From Campylobacteraceae bacterium (lineage in GTDB: Bacteria; Campylobacterota; Campylobacteria; Campylobacterales; Campylobacteraceae), in the NCBI GenBank assembly GCA_031263195.1, contig JAISGD010000018.1, positions 1 to 64,000 on the forward strand: a DNA stretch of 64,000 bases, written 5' to 3'. This document shows, one piece after another, positions 28,797-39,807 of this stretch. Positions within the stretch are counted from its first letter, which is position 1. The number at the start of each line of letters is the position of its first letter. The translations under genes and the position numbers were made by a program. The notes beneath the pieces were generated by a model. That model made no database searches. It saw nothing but the letters and a program-made list of their open reading frames with translations, and was not told where the DNA came from.

Positions 28797-29992
28797 ATAT
28801 CAGCACCAAGTGCCTTCAATCGCTCTGTCAAAGGCGGATGCGTGTGATAAAAGACAATAAAAAGTCTATGCGAGCGCGGAAAGCTTTTATTTTCATCGGC
28901 AAGTTTCATAAGAGCTGAAATCAGTGCCTCTTTACTTTCGCACTCACTGCCGTACTCATCGGCTTTGTATTCGTTTTTACGACTAAGATAGCCAATAAGA
29001 GGCATCATAATAAAACTTGCAATTGAGGATAAGAGCAAAAATATCGCTATGACGCTGTACGCGCCCTTCTCCAATCCGAAAGCCTCATAAAGAGCTGTCG
29101 GAAGATTGCCAAAAAGCACAAATAATATAAATAGCAAAACAGCCATTAAAGCGATATTCTTTAATATGTCTTTATGCTTAAAATGCCCCAACTCGTGTCC
29201 TAAAACCGCTAAAAGTTCTTTTTTATCAAGTTTTTTTACCAAAGTGTCAAATAAAACCACTCTTTTTGATTTGCCAAGTCCGCCAAAATAAGCGTTTAGC
29301 CTATTATCGCGCTTACTCGCATCCATCATAAAAATACCGGAACTTTTCAATCCGACCTTACTCATTAAAGTCTCAATGGACGATTTTAGCTCGCTATCAT
29401 TTATCGGTGTAAATTTATTGAATAACGGCGCGATAAAAGTCGGATAAAACATATTTATAAATAAAATTACACAAAATATCGCTATAAACGACCAAAGCCA
29501 CCAAAATGCAAATGTTGACAGTATCCATGCTACTAACGATATCATCAAACCACCTATGATAATAAAAATTGCGACTGATTTTATATTGTCAATCACATAA
29601 GTTTTTATATCAATTGTTGAAAATCCAAATCTTTTATCTTTCACAAAAACAGAGTATATATCAAATGGTAATGATAAAATAAAATTTATTGCTATAAATA
29701 TAAACACAAAAACCGTGCTTTGGAGTATCCCGCCACTGGTTATGACCAGACTTTGAAGCATTTTAAGCCCAAAAACTGCCCAAAAGAGAAACAATGCGAA
29801 ATCCCAAAACGAACTCACAATTGCAAATTTTTCATTGACTATTTTGTATTCCGCCGCCTTTTGGTAATTCTCATTTGAGAGTATAATGGCGGAAAGATTT
29901 TTGGCTTTTAAAACAAAATTTATCTCGCTGACAGATATATAAATTTTGGCAAGAGTATAAAAAAGGTAAAGCGCTATTATAAATGCAATCAT
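28793..29992 (-). CDS. M48 family (Ste24-like) membrane metalloprotease
   Basis: LLAVLGHELGHFKH HExxH motif, NEYKADEYG. Confidence 0.93.
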   Translation of the reverse strand: MIAFIIALYLFYTLAKIYISVSEINFVLKAKNLSAIILSNENYQKAAEYKIVNEKFAIVSSFWDFALFLFWAVFGLKMLQSLVITSGGILQSTVFVFIFIAINFILSLPFDIYSVFVKDKRFGFSTIDIKTYVIDNIKSVAIFIIIGGLMISLVAWILSTFAFWWLWSFIAIFCVILFINMFYPTFIAPLFNKFTPINDSELKSSIETLMSKVGLKSSGIFMMDASKRDNRLNAYFGGLGKSKRVVLFDTLVKKLDKKELLAVLGHELGHFKHKDILKNIALMAVLLFILFVLFGNLPTALYEAFGLEKGAYSVIAIFLLLSSIASFIMMPLIGYLSRKNEYKADEYGSECESKEALISALMKLADENKSFPRSHRLFIVFYHTHPPLTERLKALGADI

Positions 29993-30523
29993 CTGTTATC
30001 CTAAAATTTTTGCGTTATTCTATCGAAATAGCGGTAAATAATAGCTTCTATCTGCTACCATATTTCGCATGGCAGGTATCATTCGAACCTACGCTTTTTA
30101 TCGTAAATTTCTCTTCGTTCATCTCCGTATAACAGACATCTCTTCATTTTCCTGCCCTTCAAAGCCATTTATTTCATATTTTTTTGGCTTTTTGGGTTAC
30201 CCGTCTTTGCTTTTGAGGCTGTAACTTGTGATAGAGGTTATGAATTCATCATTCTCAATACGCCAAATTTCAAATACTGGGTTATCAAATACAAACTTTG
30301 CTCTATCTCTGTATTTTCTGTTATGCCGACACTATCAAAAGTTCCATTTGTATGGTAGATATCCTCTGTACTAAGTCGTATCACAAAGCACTTCCTTGCA
30401 AAATAGAGTTGTACAACTTACTTTATCCGGTTAAAAATTTCGCATCATATACCTTCAAAAAATCGCAAAACAAAAGTATTAAAATAATATTCTTTTCATA
30501 ATATTTATCTTTCCAATCTACCA

Positions 30524-31408
30524 TCAATTTACTTTTTTGCAGCTATACTTTGACCTCTCTTCACCAAGACTTGACAAATCCTGCAATATAAAAGAATTCT
30601 CATCAAATAATAGTATTTCCATATCGTCTACTGTTCCGTTCTTAAAGATACTCTCAAGATTTATCATCTCCTCAAAAGCTCTCTCGGAGTTATCATCTGC
30701 AGTGACATTTTTTATCTTAACCGTCCCCATCTTTGTTTTAAAGAGTCCGTTTTCGTATGACCATTCCTCGTCGTATGCAACAGAGTAGGATGACTCAGGC
30801 TGCGTCGGGTCGAACTTAAGCTTTATAACCGCTTCGACTTCACTTGTACCATTACTTGAGTATTTGTTAAAAGACTCCATTTTGATATAAGTATTATGTT
30901 CGTCAAGTTTTTCGTCAAGCATACACTTCCAACTATTCGCAACTAATATTTCAGGATTAAATTTCATCTCCTTAACCCTGCACACGCGCTCTAAACCGCT
31001 TGATGTTTTCGTAACAAAGCGCTCGTTTGTCAACTCTACTATAGACATCTCATCTCGTTCGCTTCCGGACTGCGAAATAAATCTATCCTCTTCAATATCC
31101 CATGTGCCCTTAACGGCGTTATCAAGCGTTATAACACTATTATATGCCGATGACGATTTTATGCCGATAGCAGGCTGACTCTCATATGATTTGTTAACAT
31201 AATAAATATCGCGTGAATATAACTCGATATCGGTTTTGAAAGCCCGTATATGCGAAGAACACTCCCACACTTTATCCGTCAGATAGTTTGTATCGAAGAT
31301 AGTAGTCTGCTCATCAAAAACCTTCAAATCGTCCACCATAGTTATATTTTCAGCCGACGCTATCAAAACACATAAAGCCGCTATAATAGGGATAGATGCT
31401 ATTTTCAT
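30524..31408 (-). CDS. Secreted hypothetical protein with two apparently duplicated domains
   Basis: Signal peptide; VWECSSH...RVCRV and SWKCMLD...YSCKKV halves with parallel layout. Confidence 0.6.
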   Translation of the reverse strand: MKIASIPIIAALCVLIASAENITMVDDLKVFDEQTTIFDTNYLTDKVWECSSHIRAFKTDIELYSRDIYYVNKSYESQPAIGIKSSSAYNSVITLDNAVKGTWDIEEDRFISQSGSERDEMSIVELTNERFVTKTSSGLERVCRVKEMKFNPEILVANSWKCMLDEKLDEHNTYIKMESFNKYSSNGTSEVEAVIKLKFDPTQPESSYSVAYDEEWSYENGLFKTKMGTVKIKNVTADDNSERAFEEMINLESIFKNGTVDDMEILLFDENSFILQDLSSLGEERSKYSCKKVN

Positions 31409-31514
31409 TATTTTTTGCCTTAGTCAAAAGTTAACCGTATAGTATATATAAAAAATATCTATATTTTTATTAAAAAATAGTATTATACTTACATTTTTTT
31501 AAAGGAATACTGCT

Positions 31515-33440
31515 GTGGCGCTTGTGGACTTGATAGATATAAGCAAAAGTTATGAGACTGAGAAGATACTTGATAAAATTAACCTTTTTATAAACGAAAA
31601 AGAGCGAATCGCCGTCATTGGTAAAAATGGTGGCGGCAAATCAACTCTTATGAAAATTATCAATGGAACGCTTGAAGCTGATAGCGGACGCAGGATAATC
31701 CAAAACAACATAAAGATTGAAATGCTAAATCAAAATCCGGATTTCGAGGAGAGTAAAACCGTAAGAGAGTGCATAGAGTTAGAACTTTCCGAATTAACAC
31801 AAAAACGTCAAGAGTATGAAGATATAAGCCTTAAAATAATACAAGATACTAAAAATAACGAACTTTTAAAAAAACAGCTTGAGATAGCTTCTTACCTCGA
31901 CACTCATAATGCGTGGAATCTTGACGATAAAATCAAAAGAGTTATCAGTGAATTTGACCTAAAAGAATATGAGAATAAAAGTATCTCTCTTCTTAGCGGC
32001 GGTGAAAGAAGAAGAGTAGCTTTAGCAGGATTGCTTTTAAAAAAACCTGATATTTTACTTTTGGATGAACCTACAAATCACCTGGATGTATATATGGTCG
32101 CTTTTTTGGAAGAGATGATTTTAAAAGAGAATTTTACGCTTGTGTTTATCTCTCATGATAGATATTTCATAGATAAAATCGCCACTAAAACTATCGAGAT
32201 CGATAGCTATAAATTGAGAATTTTTGACGGTGGATATGCCGAATATTTAAGCGGAAAAGAGGCTTTACTGCGTTCTATACAAAAAGGGTATGAAAATCTC
32301 TTAAAACTACTAAAAAGCGAAGAGGAGTGGTTAAGACGCGGCGTAAAAGCGAGACTTAAAAGAGATGAAGGGCGTAAAGGAAGAGTCTATAAGCTTAGAG
32401 AAGAAGCAAAGAGAAATCCAGGTTATATAAAAAAAATAAAGCTTGAAATAGAGCGTGAAAAACATAATTTCAATCAAGAAAAGTCTGTAAACAGACAAAA
32501 AATGCTTTTTGAGCTTAAAGACATCTCAAAAAATATTGGCGAAAAACAGCTTATCAAAAACTTCTCCGTACGCATAATGCAAAAAGATACGATAGCTATT
32601 GTCGGAAAAAACGGTGTAGGAAAATCCACACTTTTAAAATTGCTAACAGACGAACTGAAACCGGATAGCGGCAAAATGCAAAGAGGCGAATTTGAGATAG
32701 GTTATTTTGACCAGCAGCGGCAAATGTTAAATGATGATAAAAATATACTTGAAATATTTTGTCCAAATGGCGGTGACAGAGTAGATGTGCAAGGCAAAAA
32801 CATGCATGTATTCGGCTATCTAAAAAATTTTCTTTTCCCAAAAGAGTATCTGGATAAAAAGATAGGAATCTTAAGCGGCGGAGAAAAAAACCGCGTAGCT
32901 TTAGCACTATTGTTTGCTAAAAAGACAGATTGTCTCGTATTGGACGAACCGACAAACGATCTTGATATACCAACGATAAATATATTAGAAGAGTATATAC
33001 TAAACTATCATGGAGCTGTTTTATTTGTCAGTCATGATAGATATTTTGTAGACAAAATCGCTAAAAAACTACTCATATTTAAAGGAGATGGGCAAATAAT
33101 TGAGAGTTATGGCTCATATAGTGAATTTTTAGAATATGAAAATGAATTAAAAGATATGGAAAGTTACGAAGAAGAGTTAAATGGCACACAGAGCATAAAG
33201 CAGAAGACAAATCCTAAAAAATTAAGTTACAAGGAAAATCAAGAGTACCTTATACTGCCCTCAAAGATAGATGAACTGGAGAATGAGATTAAAAGATTAA
33301 AAGAGTATCTTGCAAATCCTGAGTATTATCAAAAACTTGGTGTAAATGAACTTACAAAACAACTTTTCACCAAAGAAAACGAATTGGAACCTCTTATAGA
33401 ACGCTATCTTGAAATAGAAGAAAAACTTGATAAAATTTAG
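31515..33440 (+). CDS. ABC-F family ATPase
   Basis: Two ABC domains (GKNGGGKSTLMK, LLSGGERRRVALAGLL; GKNGVGKSTLLKLL, LSGGEKNRVALALL), no TM. Confidence 0.93.
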   Translation: MALVDLIDISKSYETEKILDKINLFINEKERIAVIGKNGGGKSTLMKIINGTLEADSGRRIIQNNIKIEMLNQNPDFEESKTVRECIELELSELTQKRQEYEDISLKIIQDTKNNELLKKQLEIASYLDTHNAWNLDDKIKRVISEFDLKEYENKSISLLSGGERRRVALAGLLLKKPDILLLDEPTNHLDVYMVAFLEEMILKENFTLVFISHDRYFIDKIATKTIEIDSYKLRIFDGGYAEYLSGKEALLRSIQKGYENLLKLLKSEEEWLRRGVKARLKRDEGRKGRVYKLREEAKRNPGYIKKIKLEIEREKHNFNQEKSVNRQKMLFELKDISKNIGEKQLIKNFSVRIMQKDTIAIVGKNGVGKSTLLKLLTDELKPDSGKMQRGEFEIGYFDQQRQMLNDDKNILEIFCPNGGDRVDVQGKNMHVFGYLKNFLFPKEYLDKKIGILSGGEKNRVALALLFAKKTDCLVLDEPTNDLDIPTINILEEYILNYHGAVLFVSHDRYFVDKIAKKLLIFKGDGQIIESYGSYSEFLEYENELKDMESYEEELNGTQSIKQKTNPKKLSYKENQEYLILPSKIDELENEIKRLKEYLANPEYYQKLGVNELTKQLFTKENELEPLIERYLEIEEKLDKI

Positions 33441-33491
33441 CGGTTATATAAGGGAAGAAAACTCTCCTCCCTCAATTATTATGCACATTGA

Positions 33492-33845
33492 CTATTTTAT
33501 CTCTTTAATTCTCGCGGCTTTACCACGTAATTCTCTCAAATAGAAAAGTTTTGAACGTCTAACGCGCCCGCGTCTCACTACGGTTATGCTCTCTATGCTA
33601 TCGCTGTAAATAGGAAAGATTCTCTCAACACCGACACTATTTGCACCTATTTTTCTTATGATAAAAGTTTCACCTGTACCTGTGCCGCGTCTTGCTATAC
33701 AGATACCTTCAAAATTTTGTATTCTTTGCTTGTCGCCCTCTTTGATTCTCACGGCAACTCTTAAAGTATCGCCGCTACGGAACTCCGGTACACTCTTTTG
33801 TGCAACTTGAGCATTCTCATAAGCTTCAATATATTTATTTCTCAT
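33492..33845 (-). CDS. rplS: 50S ribosomal protein L19
   Basis: [33 protein letters not shown]. Confidence 0.97.
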   Translation of the reverse strand: MRNKYIEAYENAQVAQKSVPEFRSGDTLRVAVRIKEGDKQRIQNFEGICIARRGTGTGETFIIRKIGANSVGVERIFPIYSDSIESITVVRRGRVRRSKLFYLRELRGKAARIKEIK

Positions 33846-34548
33846 AACTCTTCCTCTTATTATAAGTTTTTACTTTTTTCTCCAGCTCCGGTCTATGAAA
33901 GTAAGTTTTTGCATGTGCCATTCTGTTTTTTAAGCGCGAAATTATAGCGTGGTTTCCCTTTAAAAAGTCTGAGGGAACGGCGTCTTGGTTATAAATATTC
34001 GGTCTTGTGAATGACGGAGCTTCCAAAGATAGACTTTCAAAACTCTCCTCCAACAAAGACTCTTCATTACCAAGCACATTCTTAAGCATACGGCTTATAG
34101 CGTCACACATGCAAAGCGCAGGCAATTCACCGCCCGTTACAACAAAATCACCTATAGAGAAAACTTCGTCAGCCCAACTCTCTACTACCCGCTCATCAAT
34201 TCCTTCATATCTGCCGCAGATAAAAACTATATGTCTCTTGCCGGCAAGCCTTTTAGCGTCTTGCTGTGTAAAGCTTTTAGCTGCAGGCTGTAAAAAGACA
34301 AAGTAAGCGTCGGACTCTTTCCGTACTATCTCTTTCAACGTATCAAATAGCGGCTGTGGAGACATCAGCAGTCCTGCTCCGCCGCCGACTTTATAGTCAT
34401 CGACTTTTTTATATTTATCAAGACTAAAATCGCGCGGATTAACGCACTCTATCGTGATAATACCGGTCTCTTTAGCACGAGACAGGATAGAACCGCCAAA
34501 GTATGGATATATAAGTTCGCTAAAAAGCGTAACAAACGTAAACTTCAA
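33835..34548 (-). CDS. trmD: tRNA (guanine37-N1)-methyltransferase TrmD
   Basis: [46 protein letters not shown] start overlapping the rimM stop. Confidence 0.96.
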   Translation of the reverse strand: MKFTFVTLFSELIYPYFGGSILSRAKETGIITIECVNPRDFSLDKYKKVDDYKVGGGAGLLMSPQPLFDTLKEIVRKESDAYFVFLQPAAKSFTQQDAKRLAGKRHIVFICGRYEGIDERVVESWADEVFSIGDFVVTGGELPALCMCDAISRMLKNVLGNEESLLEESFESLSLEAPSFTRPNIYNQDAVPSDFLKGNHAIISRLKNRMAHAKTYFHRPELEKKVKTYNKRKSYEK

Positions 34549-35081
34549 TCCTCTTTCTCCAACAGCCAAATAGCGTCTATTGTAGTGATTTTGCGTTCTT
34601 TTATATCCGTATTTACAATATAACGTTCAATATACGGTATCAAAAAGCTCCCATCTAATCCTTTTTTAACAAACTCGTCACTGCTTCGCACATTTAGATA
34701 ATCCTGCGTACCAATACGTACAATCTCGTCAACTATACCCAAACTAATATTATCTTCCGTCACTTCGCATCCTATAACATCAAACCAGAAGAACTCACCC
34801 TCTTTAAGTTTGCAAGCAGCTCTTGTGGCGTCTTTTGTAGTCTTTAAAATCTTATTGGTAAGTTTTGAGGCGGAACATTTGTCATCTATACCCTCAAACC
34901 GCACAAGTGACCTGCTTTTGTCATATTGAGCGATAGTGAGAGTGCTGTTTTCATCAATAAAAAATAGAGCTTTGGGTTTAAACTGTTCTGGAAAATCACT
35001 CAAATCGTACAGTTTAAGAAAACCCTTAAGTCCTGAAGTACGTCCGAGCTTACAAACATCTATAAGAAAGTCAGCTTTCAT
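34545..35081 (-). CDS. rimM: Ribosome maturation factor RimM
   Basis: CKLGRTSGLKGFLKL, position between trmD and rpsP. Confidence 0.92.
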   Translation of the reverse strand: MKADFLIDVCKLGRTSGLKGFLKLYDLSDFPEQFKPKALFFIDENSTLTIAQYDKSRSLVRFEGIDDKCSASKLTNKILKTTKDATRAACKLKEGEFFWFDVIGCEVTEDNISLGIVDEIVRIGTQDYLNVRSSDEFVKKGLDGSFLIPYIERYIVNTDIKERKITTIDAIWLLEKED

Positions 35082-35319
35082 TATTCGGTTTGATATTGAT
35101 ACGATAAGATTTGCCGCTTTTAGCTTTACAAGCCGCTATAAGAGTTTTAACGGCGTTTATTACTTTGCCGTCTTTTCCTATAACCTTACCGGTATCTGCT
35201 TTATCTACATATATAGTAATCTCGCTAAAAGTTTCATCTATTTCGTTTGTTTCAACTCGAACAGCATCGGTATTTTCAACTATAAGTTTTGCAAACTCTT
35301 CTAAAAATTTGTCAATCAT
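35071..35319 (-). CDS. KH-domain RNA-binding protein (KhpA-like)
   Basis: VDKADTGKVIGKDGKVINAVKTLI, between rimM and rpsP. Confidence 0.92.
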   Translation of the reverse strand: MIDKFLEEFAKLIVENTDAVRVETNEIDETFSEITIYVDKADTGKVIGKDGKVINAVKTLIAACKAKSGKSYRINIKPNNES

Positions 35320-35320
35320 A

Positions 35321-35551
35321 TTAGTTTCCGGTAAGATTTGCTACCCTATCGCTTAACTTTGCGCCGACACCTTTCCAGTATGTTAAACGCTCAGCGTCAA
35401 ATTTAACCGTAACCGGTGTTGTTAAAGGATTATAATATCCGATGATTTCAATCCAATTCCCATCTCGGCGTTTTCTGCTGTCCGTAACAACAATTCTGTA
35501 AAAAGGTCGTTTCGTTCTTCCTATGCGTGTTAGTCGTACTACGGTTGCCAT
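35321..35551 (-). CDS. rpsP: 30S ribosomal protein S16
   Basis: [31 protein letters not shown]. Confidence 0.97.
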   Translation of the reverse strand: MATVVRLTRIGRTKRPFYRIVVTDSRKRRDGNWIEIIGYYNPLTTPVTVKFDAERLTYWKGVGAKLSDRVANLTGN

Positions 35552-35648
35552 AGTATCTCTTCTCCTTATAAAATTACGTTTCAATTTAAGTCCTATACGG
35601 CTTAGATATAAGCGCTCAAACGCTCACATCTAAACTGTATAAAGGCAA

Positions 35649-36986
35649 CTACCGCGGAAATTTCGGCTGCCGCATCATATTTTGCAGACTTGCCATTCCA
35701 TCTTTGCTTGAAAACTTTTTAGCTATTTTTGAGGCATTCTCAAACTGCTTGAAAAAGCGATTTACTTCCATTTGTGAAAGCCCGGCACCCACAGCTATTC
35801 TTCTCTTTCTCGTATTATTCAAGATAGAGGGCGACAACCTCTCTTTTATAGTCATAGAACTTATCATAGCCTTTATACGCTTCATCTCCACTGAGTTTTC
35901 AAAGTCAAAATCTTTTAGCTGTCCCGCTACTTGGGATAATCCCGGTATCATACCAATGATAGATTTCATGCTTCCAAGCTTTTTCATGCTTTCCATCTGA
36001 GTCAAAAAGTCGTTAAAATTAAACTCTCCTTTTTGGAGTTTTTTAGTTATCGCTTTAGCCTCTTTTTCGTCTATAACAGTACTTGTCTTTTCGGCTAAAG
36101 TAGCCAAATCGCCCTCGCCCATTAAGCGGTTTACCACTCTATCAGGGATAAAGCTCTCCAAATCCGCGCTCTTTTCGCCGGTACCGATAAAACGCAAAGG
36201 CACGCCTATTTGTGACGCTACGCCAAGCGCAATACCGCCCTTGCCGTCGCCGTCATATTTACTTAAAATGACACCTGTTATACCTATTTTGTCATGAAAA
36301 CCATGTGCACTTCTTACGGCATCTTGTCCACCCATAGAGTCAGCTACATAAAACCGCTCGTGAGACGAAAGGACTTCGTTGATGCGCGCAAGTTCGTTTA
36401 TTAACTCTTCATCTATCGCCAAACGTCCGGCACTGTCCACTAAGAGTACATCGTACATCTGATCGCTTGCCTGCTTCAAAGCCTCTTTTGCGATTTTTAC
36501 GGGATTTTTTTCATTATCATCAAAATATAAATCTATCTCATTTTGCGTGCAAAGTTGTTTCAACTGTTCAACAGCTGCCAATCTTTGTAGATCGCAAGCC
36601 GCCACTAAAACCTTTTTCTTTCTAAGTTTCAAGTATACGGCTAATTTTACCGTTGTAGTTGTTTTTCCGCTGCCTTGCAAACCCATCATCAAAGCTACTG
36701 TCGGCGGTTTTGAAGCAAATACAAAGCCTTGATTGCCGTTTTTTACCGTCAAAACTCTTGTCAAATTCTCCCTGATAGCTCTTAAAAATTGTTTCTGCCC
36801 GACACCGTATTTTTTGGTATCAATCTCAACCGCACTCAAAAGCTCTTTTACGACTTTATGGTGAACATCGGCTTTTAGAAGAGATTTTTTAAGTGTCTCT
36901 AATGCATTTTTCAGTGCTTTTTCATCATCACTAAAACGGATTTTATTGATAGCCGCTTTGAAAGAATCCGTCAAAACATCAAACAC
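35649..36986 (-). CDS. ffh: Signal recognition particle GTPase Ffh
   Basis: MGLQGSGKTTTTVKLA, DSAGRLAID, M domain. Confidence 0.97.
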   Translation of the reverse strand: MFDVLTDSFKAAINKIRFSDDEKALKNALETLKKSLLKADVHHKVVKELLSAVEIDTKKYGVGQKQFLRAIRENLTRVLTVKNGNQGFVFASKPPTVALMMGLQGSGKTTTTVKLAVYLKLRKKKVLVAACDLQRLAAVEQLKQLCTQNEIDLYFDDNEKNPVKIAKEALKQASDQMYDVLLVDSAGRLAIDEELINELARINEVLSSHERFYVADSMGGQDAVRSAHGFHDKIGITGVILSKYDGDGKGGIALGVASQIGVPLRFIGTGEKSADLESFIPDRVVNRLMGEGDLATLAEKTSTVIDEKEAKAITKKLQKGEFNFNDFLTQMESMKKLGSMKSIIGMIPGLSQVAGQLKDFDFENSVEMKRIKAMISSMTIKERLSPSILNNTRKRRIAVGAGLSQMEVNRFFKQFENASKIAKKFSSKDGMASLQNMMRQPKFPR

Positions 36987-37145
36987 TATTTCTCTCCTAA
37001 ATAAAAATGATATTTTTTACACCAAAAAAACGCAATGATACAAAAATGATGCTTTAAACTCAATTAAGCTTTAAAAAAAGCTTTCTTTAAAATTAATAAA
37101 GACAATAGAGACTACAAAACATTTGCATGAGTTTTTAATAAAAAC

Positions 37146-37889
37146 TCAAGAATTTTTGCCAAAACCAGTAAACTCATGCGGAGGAGGCGACTCAAAACTA
37201 TATCCTAAAAGCTCGATTTTCCAAGCATGGAGCATTATCCTTGATGCCGGTTTACCACCATACTTTTCATCTCCAAGCACAGAAAAACCTATGCTCTTCA
37301 AATGTGCCCTTATCTGATGTGTTTTACCTGTTTCTATACTAATCTCAACCAAAGAGCTTTTACCTGCAACAAGCTTTGGTTCTACCAAAGTTACAGCGTT
37401 TTGCCCGCTTTTAGCGACTTTGGCATATGCTCCGCTTTTTGTTTTGATTATCTGCAAAGGGATATCTATACGGCATGATTCGATAAATTTACCGCTAACT
37501 ATAGCAAGGTAAGTTTTTTTAACCTTTTCAGTTTTAAAAGCAGCTATTACCTTTTTTGTAAAATCTTCGCTCTTGCTTAAAAGCAACACTCCGCTAGTCT
37601 CTTTGTCAAGTCTATGCAAAAGTGTGAGTTTAAAATTTTCGCTTATCTCCTCTGATATTAGAAACGGCGGTTTATCCACAGCTACTATATTATCATCTTC
37701 GAAAATAACAGTTGGCTTTTTTAATTTATTAACTCTGAAATTCGTACCTACTTTTATATCTGCTCTCGCGACCAATACCTTTTTACCCGCTGCATATACA
37801 ACACCTCTGTCTATCAATTCTTTTGCTGCACGATTGCTGATAGCTTCCTGAAGAGCTAAAAGTTTATATGCTTTATCGGTTGGCGTCAT
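37146..37889 (-). CDS. RluA/RluD-family pseudouridine synthase
   Basis: S4-like N-terminus, LLHRLDKETSGVLLLSK, GKTHQIRAHL. Confidence 0.9.
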   Translation of the reverse strand: MTPTDKAYKLLALQEAISNRAAKELIDRGVVYAAGKKVLVARADIKVGTNFRVNKLKKPTVIFEDDNIVAVDKPPFLISEEISENFKLTLLHRLDKETSGVLLLSKSEDFTKKVIAAFKTEKVKKTYLAIVSGKFIESCRIDIPLQIIKTKSGAYAKVAKSGQNAVTLVEPKLVAGKSSLVEISIETGKTHQIRAHLKSIGFSVLGDEKYGGKPASRIMLHAWKIELLGYSFESPPPHEFTGFGKNS

Positions 37890-39082
37890 TGTAATTCCTG
37901 CTTTTCTTGCTCAGATAAAATACTCTTTATAATATCACGGCCATTTGCCAAATGCGTTGTTGAAGTTTTGGGTAATTTACCGCCAAGTACAGAAGCTATC
38001 TCTTTTATATTGCAAATCACAATCCCCTCGACTTTTGAATATAACTCTTTTTGATTAAAGAAAAATTTTCCGGAAATGATAGAGTTGTTAAATGCCGACG
38101 GTTCCAAAGGGTTATGTCCCCCAATGCCTTCTATAAACGAACCGCCTAAAATCGTTATATTTGTTATAGCATAGATATTAATTAACTCACCCATAGTATC
38201 GCATAGTACCACATCATTCTGTGCCTCAAATCCCTCTTTGGAAAATCTGCCATATGTTTTACCGTTAGCGTTTGCCCATGATTGAAGTAATTTATGTACA
38301 GCTTCAAACCGCTCAGGGTGACGCGGCGCTAGGATAATCAACGTGTTTGATAAATCAACAAAGGACAATTGTTCCAAAATCGCCGACTCTTCACCTATAT
38401 GAGTACTGGCTAAAGTTATAACTTTTTTATATATATTGTTAATTTTATAGTGTTTCGTTACTTTCGGTAAAAGCAAGCTTTTTATATTACCGGATACTTT
38501 TATATTGCGCGCTCCGAGTGTTAAAAGTCTTTTTTTATCTGTTTCGCTTTGAGCATGAACCTCGTCTATAAATGAGAACAATATTTTATAAAACCAGCTA
38601 AATTTTTTATAACGATGATACGACCTATTCGAAATTCTAGCGTTTATAAGTATGGTTTTTATACCTTTTTTTTTGGCAACGAAAAAAAGCATGAGCCAAA
38701 GCTCAGCTTCAGTTACGATAAGAGTGCGTTGTTTTCTTATCCAAAACGGTAAAAATATTTCATACGGTAAAAATCGTATATTTTCGTTTTTGCATATCTG
38801 ACATGCTTTATCGAAACCTGTTTTTGTGATAACGCTCACATTAATGTTATTATTACCAAGAGCGTATATCAGCGGAATTAGTGATGTAACCTCGCCGTAA
38901 CTGCACGCATGAAACCAAATAGATTTTTCATTTTTAAAAGTCGGATTTTTATAAAGAAAAAAACGCGACGGTATGGAGCGTCTATATTTCTTTATAAAAC
39001 ATATCAAAAATAAAAACGGCAACATCAGAATATAAAGAAATCCCAATATCACAAAATAGAAGTATATGAAAAGAAGTTTCAT
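37886..39082 (-). CDS. waaA: 3-deoxy-D-manno-octulosonic acid transferase
   Basis: IWFHACSYGEVTSLIPLI, TEAELWLML, GGSFIEGIGGHNPLEPSAF. Confidence 0.92.
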   Translation of the reverse strand: MKLLFIYFYFVILGFLYILMLPFLFLICFIKKYRRSIPSRFFLYKNPTFKNEKSIWFHACSYGEVTSLIPLIYALGNNNINVSVITKTGFDKACQICKNENIRFLPYEIFLPFWIRKQRTLIVTEAELWLMLFFVAKKKGIKTILINARISNRSYHRYKKFSWFYKILFSFIDEVHAQSETDKKRLLTLGARNIKVSGNIKSLLLPKVTKHYKINNIYKKVITLASTHIGEESAILEQLSFVDLSNTLIILAPRHPERFEAVHKLLQSWANANGKTYGRFSKEGFEAQNDVVLCDTMGELINIYAITNITILGGSFIEGIGGHNPLEPSAFNNSIISGKFFFNQKELYSKVEGIVICNIKEIASVLGGKLPKTSTTHLANGRDIIKSILSEQEKQELQ

Positions 39083-39087
39083 TAATT

Positions 39088-39795
39088 TTATGCAGTTTCC
39101 CTGTATAAAATACGTCCGCAGTGCGGGCAAGTGATGATATCTTCGCTCGCCGTAACAAGTGCGTTTGTTTTATCATTTATACGCATAAAACAGCCGTAAC
39201 ACGCCTGCTTTCTTACGGGAACAACCGCGCTGCTGTGCGCCCATTTTCTGATTTTTTCATAGAATGAGAGTATTTTAGGACTCATCGCGCTTACAATCTC
39301 GCTTTTTTTGGCATATGCAGCTTTCATATCCTCTTCTATCTCTTCTCGCTCTTTCTCGATGGTAATATTGAGCTCTTCAGCAGCTTTTTGAAATTGTAAA
39401 TATGACTCTTTAGCTTTAGTTTTTTCATCCTCTTTGAATTCTATTATCTTTTCAAGTCTTGCTATCTCTTCATTTGCATAACTACAATGCTCTTTTGCCA
39501 ACTCTTCTTCAAGTTGCAGCGCTTTGACCTCTTTTTCGTTTTTAACAGCGGAGGTTTTTTTACCAATACTCTTTAATTTTTCAGACAATTCAGCCAAAAG
39601 AATTTCGTTTTTAGCTTTTTTGGCCTTAGCTTCATTTATCTCAGTTTCCAGCAAATCAACGCTGTCGTTTGCATTTTTTACTTTCTCAAAAGCAACGTTG
39701 ATACTCTTTTCTATCTTTTGAACTCTCGGCTCGAAAGCGTCAATCTCTTTATTTACCTCAGCAAGTTTCACAAGTTGATTTAGATATTTATTCAT
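39088..39795 (-). CDS. C4-type zinc ribbon / coiled-coil domain protein
   Basis: Coiled coil then CYGCFMRIN...CPHCGRILYR. Confidence 0.88.
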   Translation of the reverse strand: MNKYLNQLVKLAEVNKEIDAFEPRVQKIEKSINVAFEKVKNANDSVDLLETEINEAKAKKAKNEILLAELSEKLKSIGKKTSAVKNEKEVKALQLEEELAKEHCSYANEEIARLEKIIEFKEDEKTKAKESYLQFQKAAEELNITIEKEREEIEEDMKAAYAKKSEIVSAMSPKILSFYEKIRKWAHSSAVVPVRKQACYGCFMRINDKTNALVTASEDIITCPHCGRILYRETA

Positions 39796-39807
39796 CTCTT
39801 TTTATCC

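Noticed and set aside
37128-37146. GAGTTTTTAATAAAAACTC inverted repeat near the 3' end of the RluA-family gene
   Set aside because: A/T-only-type stem in an AT-rich genome; weak as a terminator call
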